A stretch of 8,514 bases of DNA from Cryomorphaceae bacterium (GTDB lineage: Bacteria > Bacteroidota > Bacteroidia > Flavobacteriales_G > Salibacteraceae). The stretch is from the NCBI GenBank assembly GCA_003564735.1, contig PXEK01000288.1:1-8514 (forward strand). The letters run 5' to 3'. The position numbers and the translations under genes were made by a program. This document shows positions 6,374-8,514 of the stretch, piece after piece (position 1 is the stretch's first letter; every line of letters starts with the position of its first letter). Below the pieces are notes generated by a model. It was not told the DNA's origin and made no database searches. It saw only the letters and a program-made list of their open reading frames with translations.

Positions 6374-7228
6374 ATGACAGTGAAAAAATATTTTTTATTT
6401 CTTGCGGCCATTAGCTTTTTGGGGTTGCAATCTTGCGATGATCTTGGTTCTGACCAAAAAGAAGAAGAAAGTGAAGCAGTTGAAAAAGGTGGTGATGAAT
6501 CCGCCGATGAGGGTGTTGAGTCTAAATTTGTTATTCCCGGCAGTGTACAGGTGGGGGAAATGTTCAAAAAAGCCGGACTCAAATATGTTAAGGGCATTGG
6601 GAACAGTCCCGAAAATGTGACGAAATACAATACCAAAAGTGAAAAGTTGCTGAACTACGGAGTTTACTCTGCAGATTTTACGTACTCGGCATTGAATGAG
6701 CAAAATAATGACGCCACAAAGTATTTGAACGCACTAAAAACCCTGGGTGACGATTTAGGTTATTCTGAGGTTTTTGCCGATGAAGACTTTATTAATCGAT
6801 TTACTGAAGGATTTGAAACGAAAGAGGAGGCCAATACCTTTTTGCGAGAGGTTCAAGAACGTACCGACGATTTTATCGATGAAAATGCCTATTCTTCAGA
6901 GGCTCTTGTTATTTTTACGGGAGCTTGGATTGAAGGAATGTACTTGGGGGCAAAGGCCGCCGACTTGGGAGACCGTGAAGAAATTTCTATGAGGCTGGTA
7001 GAACAAATGACTTTGCTCGAAGATATGTTGCCACAACTTGAATTACTTTCCAAAAGAATAGAAGATTTGCAACCCTTGGTGAATGATTTGCAGCAACTGA
7101 ACATGTACTTTACTTCACTACCCGAAGTGAAAGAGGCAAAAACGATAAGAGATATAAACATTAAATTGGGAGACTTAAAAAAGATTGCCGATTATATTTT
7201 CGCCATTAGAAACTCTATTATTGAATAA
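6374..7228 (+). CDS. Predicted lipoprotein, helical, unknown function
   Basis: A protein of 284 residues. It starts with a type II signal peptide: Lys4-Lys5, a hydrophobic core, then the lipobox LQSC with Cys21 as the lipidation site. The cysteine is followed by Asp-Asp and then a strongly acidic low-complexity linker (about 22-50). In Bacteroidota, acidic residues just after the cysteine are associated with surface export, so the mature protein could face outward; this is inference. The rest is mostly alpha-helical. KLLNYGVYSADFTYSALNEQ (91-110) and GAWIEGMYLGAK (183-194) look like the family's conserved blocks. I recall similar unnamed Bacteroidota lipoproteins but no assigned function. The C-terminal third (about 205-284) is rich in Leu and charged residues, suggesting coiled coil or helical bundle. 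There is no catalytic motif. The next gene begins 19 bases downstream, so the two are probably an operon. Confidence 0.85.
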   Translation: MTVKKYFLFLAAISFLGLQSCDDLGSDQKEEESEAVEKGGDESADEGVESKFVIPGSVQVGEMFKKAGLKYVKGIGNSPENVTKYNTKSEKLLNYGVYSADFTYSALNEQNNDATKYLNALKTLGDDLGYSEVFADEDFINRFTEGFETKEEANTFLREVQERTDDFIDENAYSSEALVIFTGAWIEGMYLGAKAADLGDREEISMRLVEQMTLLEDMLPQLELLSKRIEDLQPLVNDLQQLNMYFTSLPEVKEAKTIRDINIKLGDLKKIADYIFAIRNSIIE

Positions 7229-7247
7229 TCTTAAATTACCTATTATT

Positions 7248-7922
7248 ATGAAATTTCGATATACATTACTTGTTCAACTACTTTTAATACCCGCTATTGC
7301 AGGTTTCACTATACAGGCTCATGCTCAAAATGACGACTCTTGGGAAAATGATGACGCCTGGGAAGATGATGAAAGTTGGGACTCCGGAGACGATTACAAT
7401 TATGATGACCCGTGGGGCGAGCCGGCAGAACAGGATAGAGAGAAAACCGAGGCTCAAAAATACCGCGAGAGTATTGAGAACGCATGCGAAAGTAAGTACG
7501 CTTATCGCACAAGAGCAAAATCAGAATTATATCCTTACACTTACAGCAGTGGCAAAACCTCAATGATCAAATTAAAGAGAAAACCTTACTTCGAATCCTT
7601 CGTAGTGCCTATATATTTTGATTATCAGCATTCTATCGTTTTTAATAGGGAAGGGATGGTTGAGAAAACAGCTATTAAAGTTTATGACGGGCCGCGAAAT
7701 GATAAAAACAGACAGTTGCTCTTCGACGGAGGAAAAGATGACGAAATATCAACTTTCGAGTTGGCTTCGGATTATGAAAAGTCAAAAATTTACATCGAAT
7801 ACCTCGTGCCACCCTCGCATCCCGAGAAACGCGATATTACCCAAAAAGGCTGTATCGTTTTTGTTATGGGCTACCTGGATGAGGCTGCTGAAGATTACAA
7901 AGAGTCCACTGCCGGTAATTAA
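7248..7922 (+). CDS. Secreted protein with acidic tryptophan-spaced repeats, unknown function
   Basis: A protein of 224 residues. An in-frame ATG at 7185 lies inside the previous gene; starting at 7248 gives a proper signal peptide (MKFR, a hydrophobic core, then AHA-Q), with likely cleavage after Ala26. The mature protein opens with five six-residue units (29-58) carrying Trp, Trp, Trp, Tyr and Trp at exact spacing in an Asp/Glu-rich setting. A charged helical stretch (about 60-80) follows, then a C-terminal part (about 95-210) that reads as alternating beta strands. Two cysteines, Cys80 and Cys202, could form a disulfide in the periplasm. No lipobox, membrane helix, enzyme motif or C-terminal sorting domain is visible. 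The tight spacing to the lipoprotein gene suggests shared expression and possibly an envelope complex. I do not recognise the family. Confidence 0.83.
   Translation: MKFRYTLLVQLLLIPAIAGFTIQAHAQNDDSWENDDAWEDDESWDSGDDYNYDDPWGEPAEQDREKTEAQKYRESIENACESKYAYRTRAKSELYPYTYSSGKTSMIKLKRKPYFESFVVPIYFDYQHSIVFNREGMVEKTAIKVYDGPRNDKNRQLLFDGGKDDEISTFELASDYEKSKIYIEYLVPPSHPEKRDITQKGCIVFVMGYLDEAAEDYKESTAGN
7332..7421 (+). repeat. 18-base imperfect tandem repeat encoding DDxW-type hexapeptides
   Basis: Five in-frame 18-base units encode DDSWEN, DDAWED, DESWDS, GDDYNY and DDPWGE. The units are clearer in protein than in DNA, because codons vary (GAC/GAT, GAA/GAG, TCT/GCC/AGT). This suggests an old duplication kept by selection on the acidic-aromatic pattern rather than a recent slippage array. 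Confidence 0.75.
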
Positions 7923-8046
7923 TACTTAGTGATTTGTTCTTCTTAAACAGTATTTGAAGTTTAAATTGATTGGGGTATAGGTTTTTGCGCCAAGCTTTTT
8001 AAGCCGTTCTTGAATATTGTTTTCACTGCACAACATTGCAAGACAT

Positions 8047-8098
8047 AAAAAACCCGCATAATCAATAGTTGATATTGTTTTATGCGGGTTCGTTTTTT
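8047..8098. terminator. Bidirectional Rho-independent terminator
   Basis: AACCCGCATAA (8051-8061) pairs perfectly with TTATGCGGGTT (8080-8090). Inside the loop, CAATA (8063-8067) can pair with TATTG (8073-8077), extending the stem. Six T's follow on the plus strand (8093-8098). On the minus strand, the A-run at 8047-8052 supplies the U-tract. It lies between convergent genes: 128 bases after the secreted-protein stop, and 10 bases beyond the PEP carboxykinase stop codon. It can therefore end both transcripts. Confidence 0.92.
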
Positions 8099-8100
8099 GG

Positions 8101-8514
8101 TTACTTCACCGGTGCGCCGTCCAATATTTCTTGACTTGCCGCAGCGGCAAACTTCTCGAAGTTTTTATTGAATTTTCCGGCCAGTTCAGCAGCCTTTTGA
8201 TCGTATGCTTCTTTATTACTCCACGTATCTCTGGGGTTCAAGATATCGTCGGGAACGTTTTCGCATGATTTGGGGTAGCTTAATTTGAATACCGGGTGAG
8301 TGGCATATTCCACATGTTCTAAATTCCCGGCCAGTGCTTCGGTAATCATGGCGCGTGTGTACTTGAGTTTGATGCGTGAGCCCGTGCCGTAAGCACCGCC
8401 TGACCATCCTGTATTGACCAACCATACATTCACCCCCGCATCACGCATTTTTTTGCTGAGCATATCGGCATAAACCGTGGGATGCAAGGGCATGAAAGGA
8501 GCTCCGAAACAAGC
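8101..8514 (-). CDS. pckA: Phosphoenolpyruvate carboxykinase (ATP), C-terminal part
   Basis: The 137 C-terminal residues of an enzyme normally about 530-540 residues long; the 5' portion lies beyond the right edge. The frame is open to the edge, and the residues ACFGAPF precede the first visible Met, which is internal. The enzyme converts oxaloacetate and ATP to phosphoenolpyruvate, ADP and CO2, the first committed step of gluconeogenesis, in the cytoplasm. Diagnostic blocks are GAPFMPLHPTVYA, VWLVNTGWSGGAYGTG and RIKLKYTRAMI. The last contains the Arg and Thr that correspond to ATP-contacting Arg449 and Thr455 of the E. coli enzyme. These blocks belong to the ATP-type enzyme, not the GTP-type. 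No frame disruption is seen in the visible part. It has its own terminator immediately downstream. Confidence 0.96.
   Translation of the reverse strand, partial: ACFGAPFMPLHPTVYADMLSKKMRDAGVNVWLVNTGWSGGAYGTGSRIKLKYTRAMITEALAGNLEHVEYATHPVFKLSYPKSCENVPDDILNPRDTWSNKEAYDQKAAELAGKFNKNFEKFAAAASQEILDGAPVK

Noticed and set aside
6367..6703. Minus-strand and alternative-frame open frames within the lipoprotein gene
   Set aside because: They are shadows created by its A/G-rich acidic coding sequence; the lipobox protein is the credible product.
7185..7247. Start of the secreted protein at the upstream ATG
   Set aside because: It overlaps the lipoprotein gene and would bury the signal peptide behind 21 residues; the ATG at 7248 gives a standard signal peptide.

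Overview
The window looks like a chromosomal stretch from a member of the Bacteroidota, probably near the Flavobacteriia. The clues are AT-leaning DNA, start codons without Shine-Dalgarno sequences, candidate promoters of the TTG / TAnnTTTG type, a lipobox cysteine followed directly by acidic residues, and family resemblances typical of that phylum. It holds seven protein genes (two cut by the window edges). I see no tRNA, rRNA, CRISPR array, transposase or phage gene.

Layout. Positions 1-1257, plus strand: the C-terminal part of a Bacteroidota protein usually seen with TPR repeats, overlapping by 11 bases an HD-domain phosphohydrolase of the YpgQ/YedJ type. A 60-base gap separates this pair from a convergent gene at 1318-4365, minus strand. 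That gene encodes a 1015-residue ABCG-like transporter with a TerB-like N-terminal region and an unusually long loop before its last membrane helix. The 240-base gap at 4366-4605 carries a candidate promoter, two palindromes and a possible leader hairpin for the transporter. Positions 4606-6120, minus strand: a flavoprotein disulfide reductase homologue in which both redox cysteines are replaced, so it is more likely a transhydrogenase-like or diaphorase-like enzyme than a dihydrolipoyl dehydrogenase. The 253-base divergent gap at 6121-6373 has short repeated sequences but no convincing promoter. Positions 6374-7922, plus strand: a two-gene unit for a lipoprotein and a small secreted protein with an acidic, tryptophan-spaced six-residue repeat. 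A near-textbook bidirectional terminator at 8047-8098 separates it from the convergent C-terminal end of ATP-type PEP carboxykinase (8101 to the right edge).

How the genes fit together. PEP carboxykinase and the flavoprotein belong to central carbon and redox metabolism. The HD protein is probably nucleotide or phosphate-ester housekeeping. The transporter and the lipoprotein/secreted pair act at the envelope. Nothing ties all of these into one pathway, and I do not see a defence system or mobile island. The parts most worth a second look are the cysteine-less flavoprotein, the TerB-ABCG fusion with its large external insert and likely structured leader, and the unrecognised lipoprotein/secreted-protein pair.
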